From: DASQZT01 sp963728965
GTDB taxonomy: Bacteria; Acidobacteriota; Terriglobia; Bryobacterales; Bryobacteraceae
Direction: 5' to 3'
Length of the DNA: 64,000 nt
Assembly (NCBI GenBank): GCA_963728965.1
Contig: CAVSMH010000006.1
Span: 248,001-312,000, forward strand
Shown: positions 43,330 to 51,861 of the stretch, piece after piece
How the letters are laid out: every line of letters starts with the position of its first letter
Numbering within the stretch: the first letter of the stretch is position 1
Notes under the pieces: generated by a model
The model's database searches: none
What the model saw: only the letters and a program-made list of their open reading frames with translations
What the model was told of the DNA's origin: nothing
Translations under genes and position numbers: made by a program

Positions 43330-43755
43330 ATGAAGAGAATACTTGTGCTGTGTACTGGGAACTCGGCCAGGAGCCAAATGGGCGAAGGCCTGTTCCGCGG
43401 CGAGGGGGGCGACCGCTACGAGGTGCAGAGCGCGGGGACGAAGCCAAGCCAGGTGCGCCCCGAAGCGATCACGGTGATGAGAGAGATCGGTATGGACATC
43501 TCGGGTCATCGATCGAAATCGGTCGAGGAGTTCTCAGGGCAATCGTTCGACTATGTGGTGACCGTCTGCGACAATGCGCGCGATAACTGCCCGCTGTTTC
43601 CTGGGTGCGCTGAGCGCATCCACTGGAGCTTCGAAGATCCGGCTGCCGTTACCGGCGACGAGCAGGTACGTCTTGCCGCATTCCGCAAGATTCGGGACCA
43701 GATTCGTGAGCGCGTTCAGGAGTTCGTTCGCGAGCGGGCGACCGCGGCCCGGTAG
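43330..43755 (+). CDS. arsC: Arsenate reductase, thioredoxin-coupled (low-Mr phosphatase fold)
   Basis: A 141-residue enzyme beginning MKRILVLCTGNSARSQMGEG, where CTGNSARS is the CX5R phosphatase-type loop with the nucleophilic Cys. The redox pair is visible as VCDNARDNCPLFPG (two Cys separated by six residues), placing it in the pI258-like thioredoxin-dependent family. It reduces As(V) to As(III) for export by Acr3. GGAGGGG precedes the ATG. Last intact gene of the arsenic operon; 18 bp later an oppositely oriented transposase fragment begins. Confidence 0.93.
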   Translation: MKRILVLCTGNSARSQMGEGLFRGEGGDRYEVQSAGTKPSQVRPEAITVMREIGMDISGHRSKSVEEFSGQSFDYVVTVCDNARDNCPLFPGCAERIHWSFEDPAAVTGDEQVRLAAFRKIRDQIRERVQEFVRERATAAR

Positions 43756-43773
43756 CCGGGAGAAAGGCTGTGA

Positions 43774-44304
43774 GCAAGCGTCATCCAGGATGGCGTGCGG
43801 CAGGGCCTGCATCTTGCCGCCGCCGGGGCGCTGGACATAGGGACCATAGAGCATGTCCGATTGCCAGATCTGATTGCTGTGTTCGGCTTCGAACTTCTTG
43901 TGCGCCGGAGGAGCGAGCAGTTGACGTTCGGAAAGGCCACGCTGTTTGAGGAAGCGATAGAGGGTGGAAGCCGAGATTCCGGCGGTGTTCTGGCCGGACG
44001 AGAGAGCCAGCTCCCGTAACAAGGTGGTGCCGGTGCGATGCGGGTTCTCGCGTTTGAGACATTCGATCAGATCGGCGAGCTGCGGCGTAATGGTGCGCGA
44101 CTGTCCGCGGTCCTGGTACCGGAGGGACCAGTCCAGCAAGGTGTCCACGGAAACCGACGTGCGTTTGGAATCGGGAATGTCGAAGCGGCGGGCAGCAATC
44201 TCCTCGGCGCGGCGAGTGAGTTCGCCGCGCGGCAACGGTTCCAGAACCAGCGACGAGATTGCTCCAAAGCGGAACAGGGCGATTTTCTCGGACTTGGCAT
44301 CCAT
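43774..44304 (-). pseudogene. Truncated DDE (rve-type) transposase
   Basis: From ATG 44304 the reverse strand reads SEKIALFRFGAISSLVLEPL, SVSVDTLLDWSLRYQDRGQS, RTITPQLADLIECLKRENPH, STLYRFLKQRGLSERQLL and NQIWQSDMLYGPYVQRPGGG, the N-terminal and first catalytic-Asp part of an integrase-core transposase. Around LRYQDRGQS a short in-frame piece appears missing. Family sequence stops at HAILDDA; the remaining ORF to 43534 is antisense to arsC. So the second and third acidic residues are lost and the element is dead. The ORF also extends upstream to 44448 through sequence of the permease remnant. Confidence 0.78.
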
Positions 44305-44344
44305 GCGGATGACCTCCTGCAGCGTCTCCCCGGAATGGCGGGCG

Positions 44345-44666
44345 ATGATGAAGATTCCTTTGCTCCAAGGCGGGGACTTTCGTCCCGACGATACTCCGCC
44401 CGGCTCGGCCCTGGTCAACGAGGTATTCGTCCGGCAATACCTGGCCACGCGAAGTCCTGTCGGGAGGTCGTTTGGCGTGGTGCTGAACGAGGGACACCCG
44501 TGTCCACTCCCGGGCCCTGTCGTTGGCCGATGTCGGTCTGTATGGCGTTCTCGATTACTCGGTGCTCCAGCAGCAACGAGAAATCGGCATCTGCATGGTC
44601 ATTGCAGCGAAAGCCGCTACCATCGCGCAGGGTCTAGTTTTACATCTCTTCGCGGCACAATTTTAA
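44345..44666 (+). pseudogene. ADOP-type permease C-terminal remnant
   Basis: The plus strand first reads LQGGDFRPDDTPPGSALVNE and VFVRQYLATRSPVGRSFG (second periplasmic core of a duplicated FtsX permease), then, in another frame, RALSLADVGLYGVLDYSVLQ and QQREIGICMVIAAKAATIAQ (final FtsX domain), ending at TAA 44666. About 100 residues are missing between the two blocks. This is a relic of an ADOP permease like the intact one at 4.4-7.1 kb, interrupted next to the transposase fragment. Confidence 0.72.
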
Positions 44667-44708
44667 GCATCTTCATTATGTGAATTTGTTTCAATAGCTT
44701 ACAACTAC

Positions 44709-46094
44709 TTATATGAGAGCCAACTGCTCCTCGGTGGGCTCCGCTCAACAATACCAGGGCTCCGTCAAATACGGAACCGTCACCCGCGCGGGGCCGGCCC
44801 AAATGGCCGCCGGCAGCGGCTCGTCCCCCTCGTGCGCCGCCCGCCACACCCGCGCAAACCAATCTTCGCCGCCCGACGCCACAATCTCGCGCACCGCCGC
44901 CTGCAACTCGCCTACCCGCGGATCCCTGTGCCTCCACGGAAATACCAGAGCCTCTTCATCGAACGCCCCCACCAGTTCGCGGATTTCGGCCAGCTCCAGC
45001 AGCCGCGACCCGGCCGGAATCAGCAGCCGGATCGACAGTTGCACCGCCGCTATCTGCGGGATCATCGCCAACTCGACGATCGTCGCCAGCAGATCCCGGT
45101 ACCCCTCCATCGTCGTCCACGGCGTAAACGCTACAAATGTGGGCCGCAGCACCAGCCCGGCCTCGCGCGCCTGCTGCGCCACTCGCAGGAAATCCGCCCG
45201 CGTGTGCCCTTTGCGAAGCTGTTCGAGCACCCGGTCGTCGAGCGATTCTACCGCCGTGGTGACAAACGCGCAGCCGCAATCGCGCAACTCCGCCAGTAGG
45301 GCGGCATGCTTCAGAAGGTGCTCCACCTTGATCGTCACATCGAAGCTGACGCCTGGAAACTCCGCCCCGAGCCGCCGCACGATCGCCATCGCATGTTTCG
45401 GCGCATTCCAGAAATCCGGATCGCCGAAAGTTATGTGCCGTGCCCCCGCGGCTACCTGCCGGCGAATGTCCTCCAGCACGACATCGGCTTGCACCACTCG
45501 GAACCGCCCCTCGTACACCGGAACGATCGGACAGTGCCGGCACAGATGCTTGCACCCGCGGCTCGCTTCCGTATAGCCCACCAAGCGATGCGTTCCGTCC
45601 GGCAGTCTCAGCCGGGCGTACTTTGCAAGCGGCGGCAGCCCGCTCCGGTCCGGCACGCGGAAAGTCAGCCTCTCCAGCGAAATCACCCCCTCCGCTTGCG
45701 CCGCCGGCGTTCGGGTTGTGGCAAGCTGTTCCACCAGCCGCACCAGTCCCGGCTCGAACTCTCCACCCAGAATCGTTGCCACCCCGTGCCTGCGCAACAG
45801 GGCCTCGTTCACCGGAGCGTACAGCCCGTAAGCGCAGACATGCGCACACGGGTTGACCCGCCGTGCGCCATCGATCAGCGGCAGCGCGATCCGCGTCGCG
45901 GTGTGCATCGGCAGATAGAACGCGATCAGGTCGGCTTGCCGCAGCCGCGCCTCGTGAATCCGTTTTTCCACCGACACGTCCACGCAAGTAACGTCCGCGC
46001 CCGCCGCACGCAACCACGCCGCGGGCGAGGCCAGCCCGAATGGCTGCCGTCCAAGTTCGTAGGTGGAAATGAGCAGCGCCCGGATCACGCCCAT
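44709..46094 (-). CDS. CUAEP-tail radical SAM selenoprotein (UGA at 44745-44747 read as Sec)
   Basis: A 461-residue protein if the in-frame TGA at codon 450 is read as selenocysteine. I start at ATG 46094 (MGVIRALLISTYELGRQPFG). Residues 1-150 look like a B12-binding-type Rossmann domain; the radical SAM cluster motif is RGCKHLCRHCP (CxxxCxxC, residues about 195-204), followed by the barrel (HITFGDPDFWNAPKHA, FVTTAVESLDDRVLEQL). The tail reads YLTEPWYC-Sec-AEPTEEQLALI before TAA at 44709. C-Sec-A-E-P is the motif that defines the CUAEP/CCAEP-tail radical SAM (seleno)protein family, so the TGA is almost certainly not a real stop. A hairpin follows the TGA. Reaction unknown; the Cys-Sec pair suggests redox or metal chemistry. 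Confidence 0.9.
44716..44747 (-). promoter_or_regulatory. UGA codon and candidate bacterial SECIS hairpin
   Basis: Two bases after the TGA the RNA can fold GGAGCC with GGCUCU (six pairs including one G-U), extendable past one mismatch to a 9-nt apical loop CGAGGAGCA with a G in its second position. Bacterial SECIS elements lie directly after UGA and have a G early in the loop. The loop here is somewhat closer to the UGA than usual. Confidence 0.5.
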
Positions 46095-46235
46095 AGGATA
46101 GCTCTCCGGAGGCGAACTGGCCCCCCCCGGATTGCATCGCTCGGGGGCTGGCCCTCCTGCACCGATTTCCTTCCCGGGAAAATCCTGTAGTTTTTTGGTT
46201 GCCCTCCAGGCCCAACTGGTGTATGATTTCACCTC

Positions 46236-47012
46236 ATGATTCGCATCTGTTTGGTCTTCAGCCTGGTACTCGCTCTGGTACCTGCCATCGCGCAGCAGCC
46301 CTTGACGAACGATTCCATCATCAAGATGGTGAAGGCCGGGCTGAGCGATGACATTGTGACCAGTACCATCCAATCGCAACCCGGAAAATATAGCGTTGGC
46401 GTGGATGACCTGATCGCTCTGAAAACCGCCGGCGTGAGCGACAAAGTCATCGCCGCGATGGTGGCCAGGAACTCCGGTGCGGGCGCTGCCGCATCACCCG
46501 CGGCAGTACCGAGCGCGGCCGCGGTGGCTCCCGTCTCCGAGGTGGGGGTGTATTTCAAGAAGGCCGGCGCCTGGGCCGATCTTCCGCCGGAGGTGGTCAA
46601 TTTCAAAACCGGCGGCGTCCTGAAGACCATCGGCACCGCGGGCATCGTCAAGGGCGATGTCAACGGCCACCTGAACGGACTGCATAGCCCCAACCAGCTG
46701 AAAACTCCCGTGGAACTGCTCGTGTATACGGTGGAAGGCGTGGCCATCACCGAGTACCAGCTTCTGCGCCTCCGCGAGCAAAAGGAATCGCGCGAGTTTC
46801 GTACCGTGACCGGGGGCGTCATGCACGTCTCCGGCGGCCAGACGCGGGACTTGGTCCCTTTTGAAAGCAAGAAGACCGCGCCGCGGACCTACGAAATCGT
46901 CCTGCCCAATCTCGGCGCTGGCGAATATGGTCTGCTGCCTCCCGCATCGTCGGACCCCACCGCCAGTTCGGGACGCATCGGCAAACTCTATTCGTTCCGG
47001 ATTATCGAGTGA
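46236..47012 (+). CDS. Secreted protein of unknown function
   Basis: A 258-residue protein with a signal peptide (MIRICLVFSLVLALVPAIAQ). The first part, LTNDSIIKMVKAGLSDDIVT and DLIALKTAGVSDKVIAAMVA, is a two-helix motif widespread in acidobacterial exported proteins and recalling SHOCT-like short helices. An Ala/Pro-rich linker (residues about 80-100) leads to a beta-rich domain with GVYFKKAGAWADLPPEVVNF and YEIVLPNLGAGEYGLLPP. Function unknown; such proteins often sit on the cell surface. It is divergent from the radical SAM selenoprotein gene. Confidence 0.8.
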   Translation: MIRICLVFSLVLALVPAIAQQPLTNDSIIKMVKAGLSDDIVTSTIQSQPGKYSVGVDDLIALKTAGVSDKVIAAMVARNSGAGAAASPAAVPSAAAVAPVSEVGVYFKKAGAWADLPPEVVNFKTGGVLKTIGTAGIVKGDVNGHLNGLHSPNQLKTPVELLVYTVEGVAITEYQLLRLREQKESREFRTVTGGVMHVSGGQTRDLVPFESKKTAPRTYEIVLPNLGAGEYGLLPPASSDPTASSGRIGKLYSFRIIE

Positions 47013-47098
47013 TCGGTTGTCAGCCCCCGCCTGCCGTGGATGCCGCGCAAGCCGCAACCGTTCTGGAACGAGGCCCAGCCGTGGGTTATCATGACGGC

Positions 47099-47722
47099 AT
47101 GAAGCTGATGGCCGTCCTCGTGCTGCTGGCTGCGACGCTCGATGCAGCCGACACGCTCCGAGTGTTCGGACGCGAGTGGCAGGTCCGTGTCGGGGCCGAT
47201 TGGAAAGTCGAGCAGGAAAACGGTGCCGACGTCCTGCGGATCGTGCAGAACCGCGGGCCGCTGCCGGGGCCGCGCCGGCCGATTCAGTTCGCGCTGGCGG
47301 ATACGGACTACGTGCGCGTCACCGTCGAAGCGGATGTGAAGCCGCTCGGCCGTTCTCTGATGATCGTCTTCGCCTACCGCGACGAGGCCCATTTCGACTA
47401 CGCGCATTTGTCTACCGACACCGGGACGAAGCAGCCGGTTCACAACGGCGTCTTCCATGTCTTCGGCGGTGAGCGTGTTCGGATCAGCAATCCAAACGGC
47501 CCCGCGGCCTTCGCCGCCACGGGCCGCTGGTATCACGTCAAGCTGATGCACGATGCCCAATCCGGCACGGTGAATGTGACGGTGGACGGGCAGGCGTTGC
47601 CCTCGCTGAAGGCGGTCGATCTGAGTCTTGGCGGTGGCAAGGTAGGCATCGGCTCATTTGACGAGACCGCCGAATTCAAGAACGTCAAGATCACTGCCAC
47701 CGGCGCAACCTCCCGCCAATAA
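47099..47722 (+). CDS. Secreted LamG/DUF1080-like beta-sandwich protein
   Basis: A 207-residue protein starting at ATG 47099; the ORF extends upstream to 47009 without signal character. Signal peptide MKLMAVLVLLAATLDAADTL, then a jelly-roll pattern: REWQVRVGADWKVEQENGAD, SLMIVFAYRDEAHFDYAHLS, GRWYHVKLMHDAQSGTVNVT, KVGIGSFDETAEFKNVKITA. This is the concanavalin-like fold of 3-keto-disaccharide hydrolase (DUF1080)-like proteins; the last motif is typical. Probably binds or cleaves a carbohydrate outside the cytoplasm. Confidence 0.78.
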   Translation: MKLMAVLVLLAATLDAADTLRVFGREWQVRVGADWKVEQENGADVLRIVQNRGPLPGPRRPIQFALADTDYVRVTVEADVKPLGRSLMIVFAYRDEAHFDYAHLSTDTGTKQPVHNGVFHVFGGERVRISNPNGPAAFAATGRWYHVKLMHDAQSGTVNVTVDGQALPSLKAVDLSLGGGKVGIGSFDETAEFKNVKITATGATSRQ

Positions 47723-47745
47723 GCCCCACGGCCGGCAACCGTAGG

Positions 47746-47789
47746 TGGCGCCGGTCGCAGGCTCGAACTGCGGACCTCCTGCTTGTCAG
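47746..47789 (-). other. tRNA 3'-end fragment (anticodon loop to acceptor), possible att remnant
   Basis: On the reverse strand the order is CTGACAA (7-nt anticodon loop, GAC), GCAGG (3' anticodon stem), AGGTC (variable loop), CGCAG-TTCGAGC-CTGCG (perfect T arm), ACCGGCG (acceptor 3' strand), then CCA. The 5' anticodon stem, D arm and 5' acceptor strand are absent. This is the part of a tRNA gene copied when an integrase-driven element inserts. The discriminator base does not fit cleanly, so the copy is degenerate. The 284-bp gap around it (47723-48006) has no gene. Confidence 0.5.
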
Positions 47790-48006
47790 TTGTCAATGCG
47801 GATTGGGACCGAGTGCTCGGCGCTGATCGCTATTGCCAGTAAGCCCCTGATTGCCAGGGGCTTCGGCTTCCCTACCGATGAACCGTTCACGCTGATGCAC
47901 GCTGGCGCGCAACGATGCTAGCGGTGTGAACCCGCCTAATCACGACACGTTCGGTCACAAATCACGTCCAGTACGAGCTGCTCAACAGAGCCGATCCCGC
48001 GACCGC

Positions 48007-49713
48007 TTACAGATTTTTCCAGAGCGGCATATTCTGCGGCAGTTTGTCGGGAGAGAAGCGGGCGCTGGCGTTGCCTTGCAGTTCGTAAACCCGAATCGTA
48101 CAGGGCGCGTCGCGGCATCCACCTCCCACCGGTGCGGTGAGCAGGAGGCGGAACAGATCGGGGTGATCGCGAATCATCCCTTCGAGATAGCTGCGCTCCT
48201 CGGTTTGTTCCGGTTCGCCGTCTTCGGCGATGACCATGAGGCTCACCGGCAGATCCCGAAACCTTTGAAGCACCTCGGCAGGCGCTGCCGTGGTCAGCGC
48301 GGTTTGCCTATTGAGAACTCCCACCTTATGCCGCAACAACTTGCTGGCGCGCAGAACCCAATGCCCCAGTCGCCGCTCGTGAAGCGCCATTTCACCGACA
48401 AACAGAGCTTCACCGTCAAACGATGCCGAGATCAGGAATGCGGGTGCAATCTCCTTCGGGTAGGCGCCGATCAATCGCGACGCAACCATGTCATATTCGA
48501 ACGGAAGAGCCACCGGAACCGGGCTGGCGGCGGCCGGAAGCACGACTACGGCGGCGGCCAGTAGCAGCCTGGCGGCTTGCGGGATCCGCACGATCACGGG
48601 TATTGAGAGCATTTCGAGCAAACCACGCATCGCAAAAATCAGCAAAGGCGGGAGGCTGGGAAGCAGGTACCGCTGATTGACATCGTGCGGCAGCATGGAG
48701 TGGAACAAGCACGGACCCACCAGGAGTCCAAATAGCGCAGCGTCCAGATAACTTACCCTTCCGTGGCGAATCAGCGGCAGGTAAACGTGGCGGTAGACCG
48801 CCCAAATGACCAAGGGCAATAGGCCGATCCACGCCAGCGTTGCCAGTTGACGAACGTAGTAGAAGAACGCAATGCCTGGAATGGATTCGGCGGTCACCCC
48901 CTTCATATTGTTCTCGACAAAGGGCAACGTCAGGTATTGCCACACTCCGAACGCCAGGACGGCGGGCATTGTAGCCATCCATATGTCCCATCGCCGAAGA
49001 ACGGAAAGCGACCTTGTGAGCAATACTGTCAACGGGAGACTGATCGCCAGGAACATCGCGTTGTTCTTGGTCATCACCGACCCGAACAGGGCGAGCCCGA
49101 ACCACAGCGCGCGCCGACGATTGGGTTTGTCGAGATAGGCCACGAAGGCGTACGTGCAAACCAGCGATAGGAGAGCGTACTGCGTATCCGCCTGAATAAA
49201 GCCATCCAGGGCCTGCGTGACCGGCGAGATCCAGACCGCGGCTCCGACCGCGACAGCCGATGGGAGCGGCAAACTTCGGCGAGCGATCAGACCGGCGGCC
49301 ACGGCCAGGGCGGCCGTCAAAGCGTCTTCGAATAGCAAGGCCGAACCGCGCGTTGCGGGAAACGGCACCATCCAGCCACCGAGAAATATGTGAAAGAGGG
49401 GGGGCCAGGAGCCAAAAGATACCTTGGGATAGTGCAGATAGTACGCCTTGGCGAATGCGACCGGGTTCGCGGGAAACCCCTGAGTCACATAGTCACGAAT
49501 CATCAGGCCGGTCACGAAATGGTTCGGTTCGTCCGTTTTCGGCCGCAACTGCTCCGTTGGCTCGCCCCGTATCCGATGGAGCGCCGCCTGAAGACCCGTG
49601 AGAAGCAGAATCGTGAATAGAATGACGATCCGAGTTGCCAGCGGCCCGCGCATTTTCGCATACCCCTTGTAAATTTCCGGTGAGCGCAGAATACTATATG
49701 TCTCGCTTACCAT
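48007..49713 (-). CDS. Integral-membrane glycosyltransferase-like protein (GT-C/PMT-like)
   Basis: A 568-residue protein with about 10 membrane helices and a C-terminal soluble part from about residue 430. The first periplasmic loop carries TDEPNHFVTGLMIRDYVTQG, an acidic motif in the position of the DD/ED catalytic motif of GT-C enzymes (PMT, ArnT), followed by HYPKVSFGSWPPLFHIFLGG. Later helices include WISPVTQALDGFIQADTQYA and LPHDVNQRYLLPSLPPLLIF. GT-C enzymes transfer sugars from polyprenyl-phosphate donors to lipids or proteins on the outer face of the membrane. Acceptor unknown. Divergent from the small membrane protein and GMC genes. Confidence 0.8.
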   Translation of the reverse strand: MVSETYSILRSPEIYKGYAKMRGPLATRIVILFTILLLTGLQAALHRIRGEPTEQLRPKTDEPNHFVTGLMIRDYVTQGFPANPVAFAKAYYLHYPKVSFGSWPPLFHIFLGGWMVPFPATRGSALLFEDALTAALAVAAGLIARRSLPLPSAVAVGAAVWISPVTQALDGFIQADTQYALLSLVCTYAFVAYLDKPNRRRALWFGLALFGSVMTKNNAMFLAISLPLTVLLTRSLSVLRRWDIWMATMPAVLAFGVWQYLTLPFVENNMKGVTAESIPGIAFFYYVRQLATLAWIGLLPLVIWAVYRHVYLPLIRHGRVSYLDAALFGLLVGPCLFHSMLPHDVNQRYLLPSLPPLLIFAMRGLLEMLSIPVIVRIPQAARLLLAAAVVVLPAAASPVPVALPFEYDMVASRLIGAYPKEIAPAFLISASFDGEALFVGEMALHERRLGHWVLRASKLLRHKVGVLNRQTALTTAAPAEVLQRFRDLPVSLMVIAEDGEPEQTEERSYLEGMIRDHPDLFRLLLTAPVGGGCRDAPCTIRVYELQGNASARFSPDKLPQNMPLWKNL

Positions 49714-49828
49714 GAATCGTAAGGGTCTTCAAAATGTTTTTCTATGTACAGTTGAGGCCATTTGCGGCACCATCTGTCATGCTCAGACCGCCTCTTTGCC
49801 CTTAATCGGACCGCCATCGTGTGAACAG

Positions 49829-50131
49829 GTGTTCGGCTTCGTGCTTTCCTGGGTCAAGGCATTGCCGCGAGGGCTGTCCTTCGGCATCAAAGTGCTCACC
49901 GTGCTATTTGCGGTGAGTGGGCTGTTCTATGGTGGCCGGCTATTTTACGGGAATCGAGAGAGCGCGCGCACTGCCCAGTGGCGGCGTTGGCGTATTCACC
50001 GCCTGTCGTACCTGCGCGATTTTGTCCGCTTCTTTGAAGTACTCGCCACACTGGCTATCTACTCGGCGGCCGATCGCGCACCTGCGGACGAAGCAGGTGC
50101 CTTCGCACTGGCGACTTCCAAATGCGTTTGA
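49829..50131 (+). CDS. Small membrane protein preceding GMC oxidoreductase
   Basis: The frame is open from ATG 49712, but that codon overlaps the start of the divergent glycosyltransferase gene and the first ~38 residues look non-coding; GTG 49829 or 49841 is more plausible, giving ~100 residues. It has one clear membrane helix (SFGIKVLTVLFAVSGLFYGG) and a basic helical region (QWRRWRIHRLSYLRDFVRFF) rich in Arg and aromatics. Its last 10 bp overlap the GMC gene start, so the products are probably co-translated partners, perhaps a membrane anchor for the dehydrogenase. No family recognised. Confidence 0.55.
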   Translation: MFGFVLSWVKALPRGLSFGIKVLTVLFAVSGLFYGGRLFYGNRESARTAQWRRWRIHRLSYLRDFVRFFEVLATLAIYSAADRAPADEAGAFALATSKCV

Positions 50132-51552
50132 CCTGTGAGGACCTCGTGGTAGGTTCGGGTCCGGGGGGATCGGTTACCGCGGGACTGCTTGCCGAAGCCG
50201 GAAGCGACGTCATCGTCGTGGAGGAGGGCTCCGATCCCGGGCCACAGCCACCGGCCCCGTTTTCGACGGACGAAATGGCGCGGTGCTACCGGAATCGTGG
50301 GTTGAATCCGTGTTTCGGCAAGCCGAAGATCGTGTACGCCGAAGCGTGTTGCGTGGGCGGCGGGAGCCAAATCAATAGCGCGCTCTACCACCGCACCCCC
50401 GCCGAGGCGCTCGACCGCTGGGGCAAAACTTACGGATTGCTCGCGGCGAGCGCCGAAGAAATGCGTCCTCACTTCGAGGCCGTCGAGGCATCTATTTCGG
50501 TGCGCACCTCTCCCGGGCCGATTCCCTTGGCCTCACGAAAATTGCAGCAGGGCTCGGTCGCTTTGGGCTGGAACTGTATGGAGGTGCCCCGTTGGGTCCG
50601 GTATTCCACCACCCTGCGGCACCCGGATGGATCGCCTGTGGCCGCTCGCACCACCATGGCGAGTACATGGACCCGGCGTTTCCGGGAGGCGGGCGGGCGA
50701 ATCTACTCCTCGACGCGTCTGGCTCGGTTGGACCGCAAGGGTGATCGCTGGGTAGCGACTGCGCTCGAAAACGGGCGGCCTTTGACCATTCATGCGGGAC
50801 ATGTTTTCGTTTGCGGTGGGGCGGTGCAATCACCCCTGCTCCTGCGGCGCGCGGGGATCCGTCGAAACATCGGTAACTCGCTGGCCATGCATCCCACCAT
50901 CAAGGTTGTCGCTTTATTCGATGACGAGGTGAACTATCCGGGGCTCGGGGTTCCGTTCCACCAGGTCAGGGAATTTGGACCGCGAATCAGTTTCGGATGC
51001 TCGATTTCATCGCTGCCACACCTCGCACTGGCCATGCTCGATTACCCGGAGGACGCCGACCGGGTGTTGCGGCGCTGGAAACATGCTGCCGTGTATTATG
51101 TCGCGGTGACTGGTGCCCCGACCGGCAAAGTGAGAGAGTTGGCGCTCACGGCAGACCCGTTGATCCGGTATCAGGTGGAGCCCCGGGACCTGCTCGATTT
51201 GGCCGATGGCATGCGCAAGATTTGCCGGCTGCTGTTCGAGGCAGGTGCGGTGGAGTTGTTCCCGGCCATTGGCAACCGTGGCAGTCTGCGAACACCGGAC
51301 GATCTGAAGAAGATTCCGTCGATGGTGCCCGTCTCTCGAACCAACCTGATGACGCTTCACGTCTTCTCCTCATGCCCGATGGGCGAGCGCCGGGAGGTCG
51401 CTGCGGTGGATTCCTGGGGTCGTATCTGGGATACGCCCGGCCTTTCGGTCCACGATGCGTCGATTCTGTGTGACGCCCCTGGCGTCAATCCGCAGGGTTC
51501 GGTGATGGCGTTTGCCCATCGGAATACGCTGCGATACCTGCGACGTGCATGA
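50122..51552 (+). CDS. GMC family FAD-dependent oxidoreductase
   Basis: A 476-residue flavoprotein. N-terminal FAD motif EDLVVGSGPGGSVTAGLLAE, then EACCVGGGSQINSALYHRTP, substrate domain, FVCGGAVQSPLLLRRAGI, and the C-terminal GMC signatures TLHVFSSCPMG and VHDASILCDAPGVNPQGSVM with AFAHRNTLRYL. GMC enzymes oxidise alcohols, sterols or sugars. No twin-Arg signal is visible, so it is probably cytoplasmic or held by the small membrane protein encoded immediately upstream (10-bp overlap). Confidence 0.9.
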   Translation: MRLTCEDLVVGSGPGGSVTAGLLAEAGSDVIVVEEGSDPGPQPPAPFSTDEMARCYRNRGLNPCFGKPKIVYAEACCVGGGSQINSALYHRTPAEALDRWGKTYGLLAASAEEMRPHFEAVEASISVRTSPGPIPLASRKLQQGSVALGWNCMEVPRWVRYSTTLRHPDGSPVAARTTMASTWTRRFREAGGRIYSSTRLARLDRKGDRWVATALENGRPLTIHAGHVFVCGGAVQSPLLLRRAGIRRNIGNSLAMHPTIKVVALFDDEVNYPGLGVPFHQVREFGPRISFGCSISSLPHLALAMLDYPEDADRVLRRWKHAAVYYVAVTGAPTGKVRELALTADPLIRYQVEPRDLLDLADGMRKICRLLFEAGAVELFPAIGNRGSLRTPDDLKKIPSMVPVSRTNLMTLHVFSSCPMGERREVAAVDSWGRIWDTPGLSVHDASILCDAPGVNPQGSVMAFAHRNTLRYLRRA

Positions 51553-51574
51553 AGGTGCGAAGCGCCCGGACACC

Positions 51575-51727
51575 TCACCCCATCCCCAGCTCATCGATCC
51601 GTTCCAGCGGCGTGCCGCAGCGCCGGCAGATCAATGCGTGGCAATCCCCGCACACCAGCGGGTCCGTCACCGGCACGCCGCACGCCGGGCAGTAGAACTC
51701 GGCCGCCGGCGCTTCGCTTTCCCTCAT
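51575..51727 (-). CDS. 50-residue zinc-ribbon protein
   Basis: The reverse strand encodes 50 residues from ATG 51727: a short acidic start, then FYCPACGVPVTDPLVCGDCH and ALICRRCGTPLERIDELG. Three CxxC pairs (residues 13/16, 26/29, 34/37) form a compact zinc-ribbon or rubredoxin-like site. The sequence is typical of tiny conserved acidobacterial proteins that are often missed by gene callers. It lies between the convergent GMC gene and the DUF1223 gene, 134 bp from the latter, a gap in which I see no other gene. Confidence 0.75.
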   Translation of the reverse strand: MRESEAPAAEFYCPACGVPVTDPLVCGDCHALICRRCGTPLERIDELGMG

Positions 51728-51861
51728 CGTCGCCACGCACCTATTTCATCGCTTCGATCCGTCAACCTGAATGGTGTTGGTCCTGTCGTTCCCCGTGCCC
51801 GTCACTGTCACCTGGTTCGCGTGCGAATCGCGCGGGGGTCTTCTTCCCCCTCTTTTCGATT

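Noticed and set aside
46095..46379. Longer N-terminus for the radical SAM selenoprotein
   Set aside because: The extra 95 codons have no domain character and overlap the divergent secreted-protein gene; the family start matches ATG 46094.
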